From Gigantopelta aegis (Eukaryota; Mollusca; Gastropoda; Neomphalida; Peltospiridae), in assembly GCF_016097555.1 (NCBI RefSeq), contig NW_024533062.1, positions 1 to 64,000 of the forward strand: 64,000 nucleotides of DNA, written 5' to 3'. The notes under the pieces are model-generated. The model had not been told where the DNA came from and made no database searches. It saw nothing but the letters and a program-made list of their open reading frames with translations. The position numbers and the translations under genes were made by a program. This document shows, piece by piece, positions 35,537 through 46,960 of the stretch (position 1 is the first letter of the stretch; every line of letters begins with the position of its first letter).

Positions 35537-37475
35537 TTATTGTGTGAAATGTTTCTCTTTTAATGTGTTAAGTTTTTTGTGGCCCCAAAATGTCCTTGGT
35601 TTACCAAATACATCATGTTCTCTCTTGACAAAGGCAGAAAATGAGGAGACACAGTTTCCAATAATAGTCAAATTTTCCTAATATAGCTAAATCAACTTGA
35701 GGTCGTTCAGGACTAAGGAAATATAATTTAATCTGGGTGATCACATGATTATCACAAGACTCCAGTAAATATTGGACTGACCTTTGATCCTAGTTTTTGT
35801 TGTAACTCACTAATATTAAGTTGACTATCACTAGCTATATATATATATTGTATATATATTGGTGTGCACGTGTTTACTGACTATTAAAATGTCATCTACT
35901 ACTTGAAATATAGAAGGGAAACAAAGTTCATTAGTGATTGTAATATTAGGGGGTATCCTCAAGACACTCATAATAGATTGTTGTCCCACTGCAAAATCTT
36001 CCTCACTACACTTCTTTACTTCGTCCGTTAAACACATTCAGTTACCGTTAATGAGATTCATAACCGACAGGGTTGCGCCCCCACAAGAGCATGAAGACAA
36101 AATCTGCAGTACATATAAAAGGAAATGAAAAACAACCTTGGATAGGTTGTGTTGTGGGCCAGCGTTCTGCAATGCATCAGACTCTGAGATGGTTACCAGC
36201 ATACTTACGGAGTATCCGAAAGGCCGACTAGGATAGGGCTGGTAGTCTCCCTTTAAACGAGATGAGGCTGGTGTATTTGTGGTTCCCGGTTCCTGAATGC
36301 GACATTCCCTAAGAGCTGGAATCACCCGTACGGCTGGTTTTAAGTTAGGGCGATGCTCCAGCCAGGATTACCTCGCGAAGACGAGGGTTACCAAGCCAGG
36401 TGGCGGTCCCAGCTAGCAATAGCAGGGAATCCTGGAGCTAAGTGGAAGCCCGAGTGGGTGAGCGAGTAGGAATCGTTTGGGCAACACAACATGTTTTTTT
36501 ATAAATCTAATTTTTTTATAAAATCTAACTAACCACTTGGAAGGAACGTTACTGGGAAGGGATGTTAGTATAACTGGTCAGTGTTTTATAGAGAACATTC
36601 CACGAACTTCATTTAAGTTGTATGGTATACATAAAACATGCAAATGGTATTATAAAGCATATAGCATAAATTTTATCAGATAATAATTCTTTAACTGGTT
36701 TAACAAGTTTGACTGGTTTATTAGATGTTTTCAAATTTTGATATTGACATATGTTTTAAAAAATTAAAACATGATATTTAAAATATTAGTTAGGGTTAAA
36801 ATGGTAATTATTTAAAAAATTGAGTACCGCCTGTATTTCCTTGTTTGGTATATAGCTGTTGGTGCTATTACTATAACTATGCATATCACCATTGCTATAG
36901 CTGATGACACTGAGCATCCTTTTTGAACAATACTAAGATTTCTCTAAGCTTTGCTATAATTCACCACTAATAAAAACTATAAAAATAGATTGATAGATAC
37001 AAAAAGTGTCTAATGGTTTGAAGTGAATGGTAATTCTCCAGCTAGCTATAGGATAACATTGTCTTTGTTCTTATTTGTTTTTATCTAGTACCAGTGTATT
37101 CTTCTAAATGTTTTTTCCACAATATACAAGTAAACTTTATCTAATAGATCAAATTCATCACTGCATGTTCACAAGCTCTATTCTATTAAATATACATACA
37201 TTATAACAAGATATTACCCAGTCACTTTCAATTCTCATGTGAACTCCAATAGACTTGGCTCTGCCAAAACATTATTAATATAATCCATTGCTAATGTATT
37301 AATAGTATCACTCCATTGTAGATAGCGTTGTAAATGTCTATGTTATGGTTTGACTGAAAATGATGCCAGAGCACCTTTAAGAAGCTAACACTGGATGAAG
37401 ATCAGGCGAATATCTTATGGATAGATATCTCTCCAGTAATGGATGAATAAACAAAGCAATGGATGCATACATGTA
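35537..37475 (-). CDS. POFUT1, copy 2 (3' half, minus strand)
   Basis: From high to low coordinates: an exon at about 37,223-37,475 carrying the frame-corrected equivalent of [29 protein letters not shown] and [10 protein letters not shown]; an exon near 36,020-36,110 ([16 protein letters not shown]); an exon near 35,785-35,835 ([12 protein letters not shown]); and a last exon at 35,537-35,745 ([17 protein letters not shown], then, after one shift, [20 protein letters not shown]). Compared with copy 1, a stretch between CLTDEVKK and the next block has been deleted. The last codons also differ by a small deletion, so the tail reads KEKHFTQ rather than KEEL. Convergent with AGMO, as in copy 1. 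Confidence 0.75.
36080..36490 (-). repeat. GC-richer interspersed element, copy 2
   Basis: Inverted copy of the 30.04-30.43 kb block (CCTCGCGAAGACGAGG, CTGGAGCTAAGTGGAAGCC). It overlaps the 3' side of POFUT1 intron sequence in the right arm. Confidence 0.55.
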
Positions 37476-38311
37476 AAGTAATGGATACGAATGCCTAAAC
37501 ACAGGAATGTTATATCAAAAATTCATGAAGAAAGGCGTGGCAACTACAGATGCCATGGATAATATATATTACAAGATTGTAGTAATAAATCATTAAGACA
37601 TGACTGCAAGAATAGATAACATAGCAAAATGTTTCTTGAAGTTGAAGTGTTTTACAAATAGAACAGTGCCATCATTGATATATTGCCCAGACTTTCACAT
37701 ACTTGATGTCACATAAAGAAAGTTGTATGCAACTTTTATACTTTTGCTAATTATACAATGAACTGTCTGTCTTTAGAGAATACACAGATATATTTTATAT
37801 GGTATATGTACTAAAAAAACAAAAGTATTGTAAAATAGTTCAACTTCAATTGCTCCAAAAGAGTTGTACAAAAATATGAATAGTAAATTATAATATACAA
37901 TATTACTATGAGTCATCTTTCTAAAGACATATTACCACATTGACAGTTTAACAATTAAGAGGATACTTCTATCAGGAATTCTTAAAGCTTAGAAGATGCA
38001 AACATTAGGTAATTATTATTTTCAAATGATAATTTAACAAACAATATTAACATAATGTTCTATTTAGTTCTGAAATAAGCATTGACATTGAGACTGCAAG
38101 TGAGTAAATGATTTATATGTTGATCATATAAATCCTTTTAAAAATACAGTCCAATGTGTACAATATATAATGCAGTAAAATTAACATAAACTTATCAACA
38201 ACAATGGGAATAATGCTATAGACAGAGATCATTTATTAATATGAACATGTATGTTAAGGCTTCCATCGTATATTAAAGTACATATACATAAATCAATAAA
38301 AGAGTGGACAA

Positions 38312-38512
38312 TTGTATCAATACGTTAATGAAATTACAAGGGACAAAGGATTCGAACAACTTATAAGACTAACCAGGGAAAGAAATTGTCTGATACATGA
38401 AAGACATTTAACTAACAAGGACATGACAATAGATTCAGTTGAACAAGTTAAAGGTGGAGTATATATAAGACATGACATCATCACTTGCTTAGTAATGACA
38501 AATATAGAGTGA
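38312..38512 (+). CDS. Unrecognised exon-like open frame, unit 1
   Basis: An open stretch reads YVNEITRDKGFEQLIRLTRE...LTNKDMTIDSVEQVKGGVYI. It has protein-like composition and is kept in the second unit (40,575-40,769). A further exon-like stretch follows (about 38,730-38,960; MDNLPDEIMDFDITNIQDYM, then GNITTTRYGALHFNHT), and then one at 39,090-39,160 (PPPATWISSSC). None matches the POFUT1 N-terminus that I would expect here. It may be the end of another gene or POFUT1 5' sequence too diverged to recognise. Confidence 0.35.
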   Translation: MYQYVNEITRDKGFEQLIRLTRERNCLIHERHLTNKDMTIDSVEQVKGGVYIRHDIITCLVMTNIE

Positions 38513-39453
38513 CTATAGAGAATGAGGTATGTCCAGTGTTTGTTTAATTGAAAAACAATTAAACAATGACACAAGATTGGATATGACAAAGAAAGCCACA
38601 TATGGTATGACTAAATCTAATATTAAACAATAAAATAACAATTACTTTCCTTTATAGATACTATAATAATTGTTATATATCAAAGATAGAGCAGATAAGG
38701 TCATTGATGGAACACCAAACAAATTCACATTGATACAAATGAAATGGACAACCTACCTGACGAAATAATGGACTTTGATATCACTAACATTCAGGATTAC
38801 ATGACAAATGAAGTATAGGAAACATTACAACAACTAGATATGGTGCATTACACTTCAACCATACATCATTAACACAACACCACAGTGACTACCAAACATC
38901 TTGAATGGGATGTACTCTCATTGCCAACTATCTACAACACACAGAAACATGATAGAATGTGATGACTATGCAGATGGTTTCACTGGTAAGTATATAAATG
39001 GTATATTATATTTACTAGAATTGACATCAATAACATACAGACTAAGATTAACATATAATATGTCAATAGTTTATCTTCTATTTTGTAGTACATGTGTGAA
39101 TATTGGAAATCCACCTCCTGCTACATGGATCTCCTCAAGTTGTATTAAAATAAAGTCAATTAAAATAGAAGAATTACTATACAAGATATCATTTATTTTA
39201 TACCTTTGAGTTTTTACTAATTATTATTAGTCTGGGCAATATATCAATGATGGCACTGTTCTATTTGTAAAACATGTATTTCTTAGATTCTGTAGTCAAC
39301 TTCAACTTCAAGAAACATTTTGCTATGTTATCTATTCTTGCCAGTCATATCTTAATGATTTATTACTACAATCTTGTAATATATATTATCCATGGCATCT
39401 GTAGTTGCCACGTCTATCTTAATGAATTTTTGATATAACATTCCTGTCTCCAG

Positions 39454-39728
39454 GCATTCGTAAACCATTACTTTACATGTATGCATCCATTGCTTGTTTA
39501 TTCATCCATTACTGGAGAGATCTATCCATTAAATATTCACCTGATCTTCATCCAGTGTTAGCTTTTAAAGGTGCTCTGGCATCATTTCCAGTCAAACTAT
39601 ATCATAGACATTTACAACGCTATCTACAATGGAGTGATGCTATTAATACATTAGCAATGGAATATATTAACGATGTTATGGGCAGAGCCAAGTCTATTGG
39701 AGTTCACATGAGAATTGAAAGTGACTGG
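39454..39728 (+). CDS. POFUT1 middle exon, copy 3
   Basis: An exon between a CTCCAG acceptor and a TGG/GTAATA donor. It encodes [20 protein letters not shown], then [20 protein letters not shown], then [10 protein letters not shown]. The HPVLA.KGA.A.FPV and RI.SDW pattern is characteristic of POFUT1. One or two single-base shifts occur near its start and after FPV. No downstream POFUT1 exon follows before the tandem junction at 40,452, so this exon is isolated from its 3' partners. Confidence 0.75.
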
Positions 39729-40452
39729 GTAATATCTTGTTATAATGTATGTATGTTTAATTGAATAGACCTTGTGAACATGCAGTGATGAATTTGATCT
39801 ATTAGATAAAGTTTACTTGTATATGTGGAAAAAACATTTAGAAGAATACACTGGTACTAGATAAAGACAAATAAGAACAAAGACAATGTTATGCTATGGC
39901 TAGCTGGAGAATTACCATTCACTTCAAACCATTAGACACTTTTTGTATCTATCAATCTATTTTTATAATTTTTATTAGTGGTGAATTATAGCAAAGCCTA
40001 GAGAAATCTTAGTATTGTTCAAAAGGATGCTCAGTGTCATCAGCTATAGCAATGGTGATATGCATAGTTATAGTAATAGCACCAACAGCTATATACCAAA
40101 CAAGGAAATACAGGCAGTACTCACTTTTTAAATAATTACCATTTTAACCGTAACTAATATTTTTAATATCATGTCTTAATTTTTTAAACATATTGTCAAT
40201 ATCAAAATTTGAAAACATCTAATAAACCAGTCAAACTTGTTAAACCAGTTAAAGAATTATTATCTGATAAAATTTATGCTATATGCTTTGTAATACAATT
40301 GCATGTTTTATGTATACCATACAACTTAAATGAAGTTCGTGGAATGTTCACTATAAAACACTGACCAGTTATTCTAACTAACATCCCTTCCCAGTAACGT
40401 TCCTTCCAAGTAGTTAGTTAGATTTTATAAAAAAAGTTAGATTTATAAAAAA

Positions 40453-42720
40453 ACTTATCAACAACAATGGGAATAATGCTATAGACAGAGATCATTTATT
40501 AATATGAACATGTATGTTAAGGCTTCCATCGTATATTAAAGTACATATACATAAATCAATAAAAGAGTGGACAATTGTATCAATACGTTAATGAAATTAC
40601 AAGGGACAAAGGATTCGAACAACTTATAAGACTAACCAGGGAAAGAAATTGTCTGATACATGAAAGACATTTAACTAACAAGGACATGACAATAGATTCA
40701 GTTGAACAAGTTAAAGGTGGAGTATATATAAGACATGACATCATCACTTGCTTAGTAATGACAATATAGAGTGACTATAGAGAATGAGGTATTCCAGTGT
40801 TTGGTTTAATTGAAAACAATTAAACAATGACACAAGATTGGATATGACAAAGAAAGCCACATATTGTATACTAAATCTAATATTAAACAATAAAATAACA
40901 ATACTTTTCCCTTTATAGATACTATAATAATTGTTATATATCAAAGATAGAGCAGATAAGGTCATTGATGGAACACCAAACAAATTCACATTGATACAAA
41001 TGAAATGGACAACCTACCTGACGAAATAATGGACTTTGATATCACTAACATTCAGGATTACATGACAAATGAAGTTATAGGAAACATTACAACAACTAGA
41101 TATGGTGCATTACACTTCAACCATACTATCATTAACACAACACCACAGTGACTACCCAAAACATCTTGAATGGATGTACTCTCATTGCCAACTATCTACA
41201 ACACACAGAAACATGATAGAGGTGATGACTACTGCAGATGGTTTCACTGGTAAGATATATTAAATGGTATATTATATTTACTAGAATTGACATCAATAAC
41301 ATACAGACTAAGATTAAATATAATATGTCAATAGTTTATCTTCTATTTTGTAGTACATGTGTGAATATTGGAATCCACCTCCTGCTACATGGATCTCCTC
41401 AAGTTGTATTAAAATAAAGTCAATTAAAATAGAAGAATTACTATACAAGATATCATTATTTTATACCTTTGAGTTTTTACTAATTATTATTAGTCTGGGC
41501 AATATATCAATGATGGCACTGTTCTATTTGTAAAACATGTATTTCTTAGATTCTGTAGTCAACTTCAACTTCAAGAAAACATTTTGCTATGTTATCTATT
41601 CTTGCAGTCATATCTTAATGATTTATTACTACAAATCTTGTAATATATATTATCCATGGCATCTGTAGTTGCCACGGTCTATCTTAATGAATTTTTTGAT
41701 ATAACATTCCTGTCTCCAGGCATTCGTAACCATTACTTTACATGTATGCATCCATTGCTTTGTTTATTCATCCATTACTGGAGAGATATCTATCCATTAA
41801 ATATTCACCTGATCTTCATCCAGTGTTAGCTTTTAAAGGTGCTCTGGCATCATTTCAGTCAAACTATCATAGACATTTACAACGCTATCTACAATGGAGT
41901 GATGCTATTAATACATTAGCAATGGAATATATTAACGATGTTATGGGCAGAGCCAAGTCTATTGGAGTTCACATGAGAATTGAAGTGACTGGGTAATATC
42001 TTGTTATAATGTATGTATGTTTAATTGAATAGACCTTGTGAACATGCAGTGATGAATTTGATCTATTGATATAAGTTTACTTGTATATTGTGGAAAAAAC
42101 ATTTAGAAGAATACACTGGTACTAGATAAAGACAAATAAGAACAAAGACAATGTTATGCTATGGCTAGCTGGAGAATTACCATTCACTTCAAACCATTAG
42201 ACACTTTTTGTATCTATCAATCTATTTTTATAATTTTTATTAGTGGTGAATTATAGCAAAGCCTAGAGAAATCTTAGTATTGTTCAAAAGGATGCTCAGT
42301 GTCATCAGCTATAGCAATGGTGATATGCATAGTTATAGTAATAGCACCAACAGCTATATACCAAACAAGGAAATACAGGCAGTACTCACTTTTTAAATAA
42401 TTACCATTTTAACCGTAACTAATATTTTTAATATCATGTCTTAATTTTTTAAACATATTGTCAATATCAAAATTTGAAAACATCTAATAACCAGTCAAAC
42501 TTGTTAAACCAGTTAAAGAATTATTATCTGATAAAATTTATGCTATATGCTTTGTAATACCAATTGCATGTTTTATGTATACCATACAACTTTAAATGAA
42601 GTTCGTGGAATGGTTCACTATAAAACACTGACCAGTTATTCTAACTAACATCCCTTCCAGTAAACGTTCCTTCCAAGTAGTTAGTTAATTTTATAAAAAA
42701 GTTAGATTTATAAAAAAAAC
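40453..42720 (+). repeat. Direct tandem duplication, unit 2
   Basis: Second copy of 38,186-40,452. It runs on into the complete GC-rich element and the POFUT1 3' exons. Confidence 0.9.
40575..40769 (+). CDS. Unrecognised exon-like open frame, unit 2
   Basis: Same frame as at 38,312, shorter by two codons because of a one-base difference at its end. No family recognised. Confidence 0.35.
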   Translation: MYQYVNEITRDKGFEQLIRLTRERNCLIHERHLTNKDMTIDSVEQVKGGVYIRHDIITCLVMTI

Positions 42721-43740
42721 ATATGTTGTGTTGCCCAAACATCCTACTCGCTCACCCACTCAGGCTTCCACTTAGGCTCCAGGATTCCCTGCTATTGCTA
42801 GCTGGGACCGCCACCTGGCTTGGTAACCCTCGTCTTCGCGAGGTAATCCTGGCTGGAGCATCGCCCTAACTTAAAAACCAGCCGTACGGGATTCCAGCTC
42901 TTAGGGAATGTCGCATTCAGGAACCAGGAACCACAAATACACCAGCCTCATCTCGTTTAAAGGGAGGACTACCAGCCCTATCCTAGTCGGCCTTTCGGAT
43001 ACTCCGTAGAGTATGCGGTCACCATCTCAGAGGTCTGACGCATTGCAGAACGCTGGCCCACAACACAACCTATCCAAGGTTGTTTTCATTTCCTTTTATA
43101 TGTACTGCAGATTTTGTCTTCATGCTCTTGTGGGGCGCAACCTGTCGGTTTATGAATCTCATTAACGGTAACTATGACTGTGTTTAACGGACGAAGTAAA
43201 GAACATAGTCGTAGGAACAATTTTGTAACATTTTAACATTGTTCAGTTTGTGAAGTATTTCAAAAACAACCAAAATTAAACCTTCTGTTGTTTACACTGA
43301 CAAAACCTTTGCAATATCAGGTAAAGTCCATTGATTCAGTTAAATCTCTGTGAACACACATCAGCATTAACTGGGGCTGTGTCATCGTAGATCTGAGAAA
43401 GGTTTTAAGCTAAAGAAAATATCCGCTCTGCTGTGACTGGTTATAGTGAGGAAGATTTGCAGTGGGACTACAATCTATTATGGAGTGTCTTGAGGATACC
43501 CCTAATATTACAATCACTAATGAACTTTGTTCCCTTCTATATTTCAAGTAGTAGATGACATTTTAATAGTCAGTAAACACACCAATATATATACAATATA
43601 TATAGGTAGTGATAGTCAACCTAATATTAGTGAGTTACAACAAAACTAGGATCAAAGGTCAGTCCAATAGTTACTGGAGTCATGTGATAATCATGTGATC
43701 ACCCAGATTAAATTATATTTCCTTAGTCCTGAACGACCTC
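41720..43740 (+). CDS. POFUT1, copy 4 (middle exon plus part of the 3' half)
   Basis: The middle exon is at 41,720-41,992 ([39 protein letters not shown]). An intron contains the GC-rich element, and an exon near 43,110-43,205 encodes the VGYE/CLTDEVK-type block. The [12 protein letters not shown] exon is at about 43,605-43,670. The last exon begins near 43,720 (SPERPQ) and is cut after seven or eight codons at 43,740. There the sequence switches to an inverted fragment of the 39.1-39.2 kb region. This is the only copy in which the middle exon is followed by 3' exons in the right order, but it lacks the C-terminal catalytic part. Confidence 0.7.
42725..43110 (+). repeat. GC-richer interspersed element, copy 3
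   Basis: Same block as 30.04-30.43 kb, again within the POFUT1 intron. One-base differences from the other copies. Confidence 0.55.
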
Positions 43741-43744
43741 AAAC

Positions 43745-43865
43745 AATGAGATGAGTAACAGTTAATAATACAAACTCAAAGGTAAAGAATAAATGATATC
43801 TTGTATAGTAATTCTTCTATTTTAATTGTCTTTATTTTAATACAACTTGAGGAGATCCATGTAGC
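43745..43865 (-). repeat. Inverted fragment of the tandem unit at the block's right edge
   Basis: AAAGGTA.AGAATAAATGATATC, ATAGTAATTCTTCTATTTTA and CAACTTGAGGAGATCCATGT are the reverse complement of 39,115-39,225 (and 41,375-41,480). The fragment abuts the truncated POFUT1 exon at 43,740. Confidence 0.85.
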
Positions 43866-44299
43866 AACAATTGTTGTACAAAATATGTAAATATACCAAC
43901 AAAAATGTACCATGTATTATTTTAGGAATGCAGAGGATTTATGTAGACCAAAACCATGATCATCAATGGGTAATGCTGGGTAATGTTGAGGCTTCTTTTT
44001 CTTGCAAAAGCTCCTTAGAACGTTGTAATGGAGTCTTTCGTTTTGAAGATTCATGGCATCCTCCTTCTGCCTAGAGCGTTTGTTAGAGCGAATTCTGGCT
44101 TTATATCTTGTTGAACCAGCCTTTTGAATGTATTACAAGATTAGATCAAAATGGTGAAAGACACACATTGTATTCTGTTACCAGTTAAGGTAACAAATGT
44201 TAAGATATATGTACCTTCTATTGCATTTAACGGTCGTATATTATTTCAACTATTCAACATGTATGTCAAACATCATATATTTACTATAATCATAACAAC

Positions 44300-44775
44300 C
44301 AGTCACACTGGGTCATAGAGTTGGATTAGTTAGCTAAAAAAGGGTTAAGAGATCTAATATTCTTACATACACCATAATCAATGAGTATTACTGCAAAAGC
44401 ATGACTTATATATTCGACTGTTTCAACACTTTCCTTTTTCTCTTAAATAGAGATCATTCAATACCATTAGAGAACAATCTTACAGAGATTGACTTCTCTC
44501 TGGACTCTCTTCATTGTTATAATATACTTGTTACAAAGCTCCTTTAACATGATTATAATCTCCTCTCCTTTTCTCTCATAGTAGGTTTAATGACACACAC
44601 TGGGTCATAGAGTTGAATTAGTTAGCTGAAAAGAGTTTTGAGATCTAATATAATAATAACCATTAATGAGTGAGTAGACCTACTGGTAAAGAGAATACTA
44701 AGTAATCATTGTTGTATATATTCAACTGTTTCACCAATTTCCTCTTTTCCTCTTAGAAATCACTCAAAATACTAT
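44300..44775 (+). repeat. Two-copy direct repeat, about 290-bp spacing
   Basis: CACTGGGTCATAGAGTTG, TTAGTTAGCT.AAA, GAGATCTAATAT and TATTC.ACTGTTTCA occur in order at 44,307-44,470 and again at 44,598-44,760. The copies are clearly related but diverged. Confidence 0.7.
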
Positions 44776-44999
44776 TTTTCACTGTTTGACCACACACCTA
44801 AATTAACCACAGTGGATGCTGTCAATTTTTAAGTACAGTTATTATATGTGAAATATGAGTTATATTACATAAATTGTTGTCATTTCCAAAGTTTTTTTTA
44901 CAATATTATATTATAGTCATATATTCATGTATATAAACTGTTGGATTTTTGTTTTATATAATTAATTACAAAATGTGAAATTTACAACATTAATACAAT

Positions 45000-45240
45000 G
45001 GTATAAAAGACAGTGATATTATGGATGAAATATTTAAGATAATTTTACAATCATGACAAATGGATTGTAATATATACATTGTATAAACAAACAATTGTAT
45101 TAATAATGTAATATTACAACAATGTTACAATTGTTGTAAAAAGAATTGTAATATGTACATTGTTTTTATAAATGACAATGGTATTAATAATGTGTATATT
45201 ACAACAATGTTACAATTGTTGTACAAAATATGTAATATAT
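45000..45240. repeat. Palindromic AT repeats
   Basis: The motif ACAACAATGTTACAATTGTTGTA occurs twice, with variants of AATTGTAATATGTACATTGT between copies. A further copy of the ACAATTGTTGTACAAAATATG part lies at 43,868, outside the left inverted end of the element. Confidence 0.65.
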
Positions 45241-45919
45241 CATGTATATATATATGACACCTAAAAAAAATACATGGTACATTTCTGTTGGTATATTTTC
45301 AATAGTAGTTACACAAAAAACCGATACATTTCAACAATAAAAAACAATGAATGTATTCAATTTATTTTTTTCTGTGACTATGGATGTCAATGCATGAAAG
45401 ATTTCTGTCTTGCCTATGTTTGTAAGAAAATCATTTACCTTAGCCTTGGCTTTCATTGCTGCCACACTAATCAAAAACTGTGATGTACTGATGGATCCTA
45501 AATGAATAAGATCTTGATGGAGCACTATAAGGAGGTTGGTATCTCAAAAGAGGGGCTGCCATCCTCAAAGATAAATAGTGTAAATCTATTGCCTTCTTTC
45601 TACCCACACTAAACTCTATACAAACCACTCAGAATATCAGGGTTAATATATGTCTTGGCTGCCTTGGCCTTTGTGAGTGATGTTGGAATAAAAAAAAAAT
45701 AGAGAAACAACACTCTACATAGGTAATAAGGAACATTCAATTCCAATCTCTTCACACAACATTTCAACTCCAATTGGTCTTTCTCAGTTTATGACAAAAA
45801 GTACACAAAAAGAAGCTATTTGTAGGAGGAGTGTAGCTGAGGCAAAAAATAAACAAACTATTTAGTGTAAACATAGTAACAGTAAGTTATTGGTACAGAA
45901 AATAACAGATAAGATGAAT

Positions 45920-45939
45920 AAAAAAAAAAAAAAAAAAAA
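45920..45939. repeat. Poly(A) run
   Basis: About 19 consecutive A on the + strand, just on the 3' side (minus orientation) of the Penelope-like remnant. Confidence 0.7.
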
Positions 45940-46059
45940 CGATAAGTGTTGAAAAAGAGTATAATTTAAGTTAAAATTAAAATGGATTGAAGCAAAAAAA
46001 GGCTAGCAAAAAATAATAAAAAAAGTAGAAAATAGAATTTTTATCAGGATGATTAGAAA

Positions 46060-46960
46060 TATCCGAAAATGTCTTTTCGTTATAGTCAATCAATCTTAGG
46101 TTGATTTCAATAGGATGGTATGATTTAAGGAATCTATTTACTCTCCTTCACTTTTCATAGAGTTGTATTATGCATTTTAATGTAGTCAATAATCAATACG
46201 TTAAAATTGGTCTAGAGAATGGTTTGGTTAGTTAAAATGGGTCTTTCTTCATTCTTACGTTTAATGTTAGAATGATGGCCATTCATTTAATGTGTAAAGG
46301 TTCTCTGTCTCTCTGACATATTGCAAATCAACATAGACTACCAATAAAAAGGTACATTAAATTGGATGATTTGAAGAGGCAGGAAACTGATATATATGTT
46401 TCACCAGTAGTTTTAATGGTGAACTGGTGAACCCTTAAAACAATGAAAAGGTTTTGCAACGGGTTGTCTAATGTCCACATGAGTAATTAGAGGAGACAGG
46501 AAATTAGCCCTTGTATCGGACCAGTTTGCTGTCACCTGATAGTAGGAGAAAACTGGTTAAACTATTAATGAATAAACAAGTTTTGCTTCTCTTTGTCTCC
46601 ATAGATGTAAAATGTCATCTATATAGCCACCAATATCTTCTCTTGACTTTCTGTGACTTAGGAAATGTATCCTCCATATCCCTCCAATAGACGTATTGGC
46701 ATATGATGGCGCCATTCTTGTGCCCATGGCAGTTTCTTGTATTGTAAGACGTTTTCACCATTAAAGGTGAAATTGTTTCGAGTTAAATTGATATCAGTGA
46801 AATCACAGAGTTTCAGTGGGGTATATGTAGGATCTGTCTAGAGTTGTGTTTTGACCTACAGTCTTCAAGCTACACTCCTCCTCTAAATAGCTCTTTTTGT
46901 CAACTTTTTGTTGCACATTGAAGAAGACCCACCAGGTTTGAACCATTGTGTGAAAGTAAT
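46060..46960 (-). mobile_element. Penelope-like retroelement reverse transcriptase remnant
   Basis: On the minus strand one frame reads LTRNNFTFNGENVLQ (one shift), then QETAMGTRMAPSYAN, then GGYIDDILHLW, then TANWSDTRANFL, ending near CFKGSPVHH. A downstream piece, QYVRETENLYTL, lies near 46,300. The order FNG..., TAMGT.MAP.YAN, Y(I)DDI..IW, F.A.WS is that of Penelope-like reverse transcriptases. The catalytic YIDD box is intact, and an uninterrupted open stretch covers much of the palm. No GIY-YIG endonuclease is identifiable, and the ends are not defined. Confidence 0.7.

Larger units (their letters stand above)
33300..36660 (-). repeat. Right arm of the long inverted repeat
   Basis: Reverse complement of 29.42-33.13 kb (see that entry). 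Homology to the POFUT1 locus continues beyond this arm to about 37,690, pairing in inverted orientation with 39,235-39,760. The compound palindrome is therefore longer than the first arm pair. Confidence 0.9.
38186..40452 (+). repeat. Direct tandem duplication, unit 1
   Basis: The unit of about 2.26 kb begins CTTATCAACAACAATGGG and is repeated from 40,453. The copies are nearly identical, and most differences are one-base indels in short runs. The junction falls directly after ATTTATAAAAAAA of the GC-rich element, which is complete only after unit 2. Confidence 0.9.
43889..45299. mobile_element. Possible DNA element with about 33-bp inverted ends
   Basis: The left end AAATATACCAACAAAAATGT and the right end ACATTTCTGTTGGTATATTT are reverse complements with one mismatch. 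The pairing continues inward through ACCATGTATT / AATACATGGT. Inside is an exon-like open frame (about 43,925-44,072: RIYVDQNHDHQWVMLGNVEA, then CNGVFRFEDSWHPPS). In another frame it continues as FECITRLDQNGERHTLYSV (about 44,125-44,185). I do not recognise the protein as a transposase. The arrangement could be a 1.4-kb element or a chance flanking inverted repeat. Confidence 0.45.

Noticed and set aside
38312..38512. POFUT1 N-terminal exon
   Set aside because: The expected GDP-fucose binding region with a GRFGNQ-type motif is absent from this frame.
45920..45939. Poly(A) run as the tail of a retrogene
   Set aside because: It lies on the + strand, while the nearby retroelement is on the minus strand, so the orientation is wrong for its tail.
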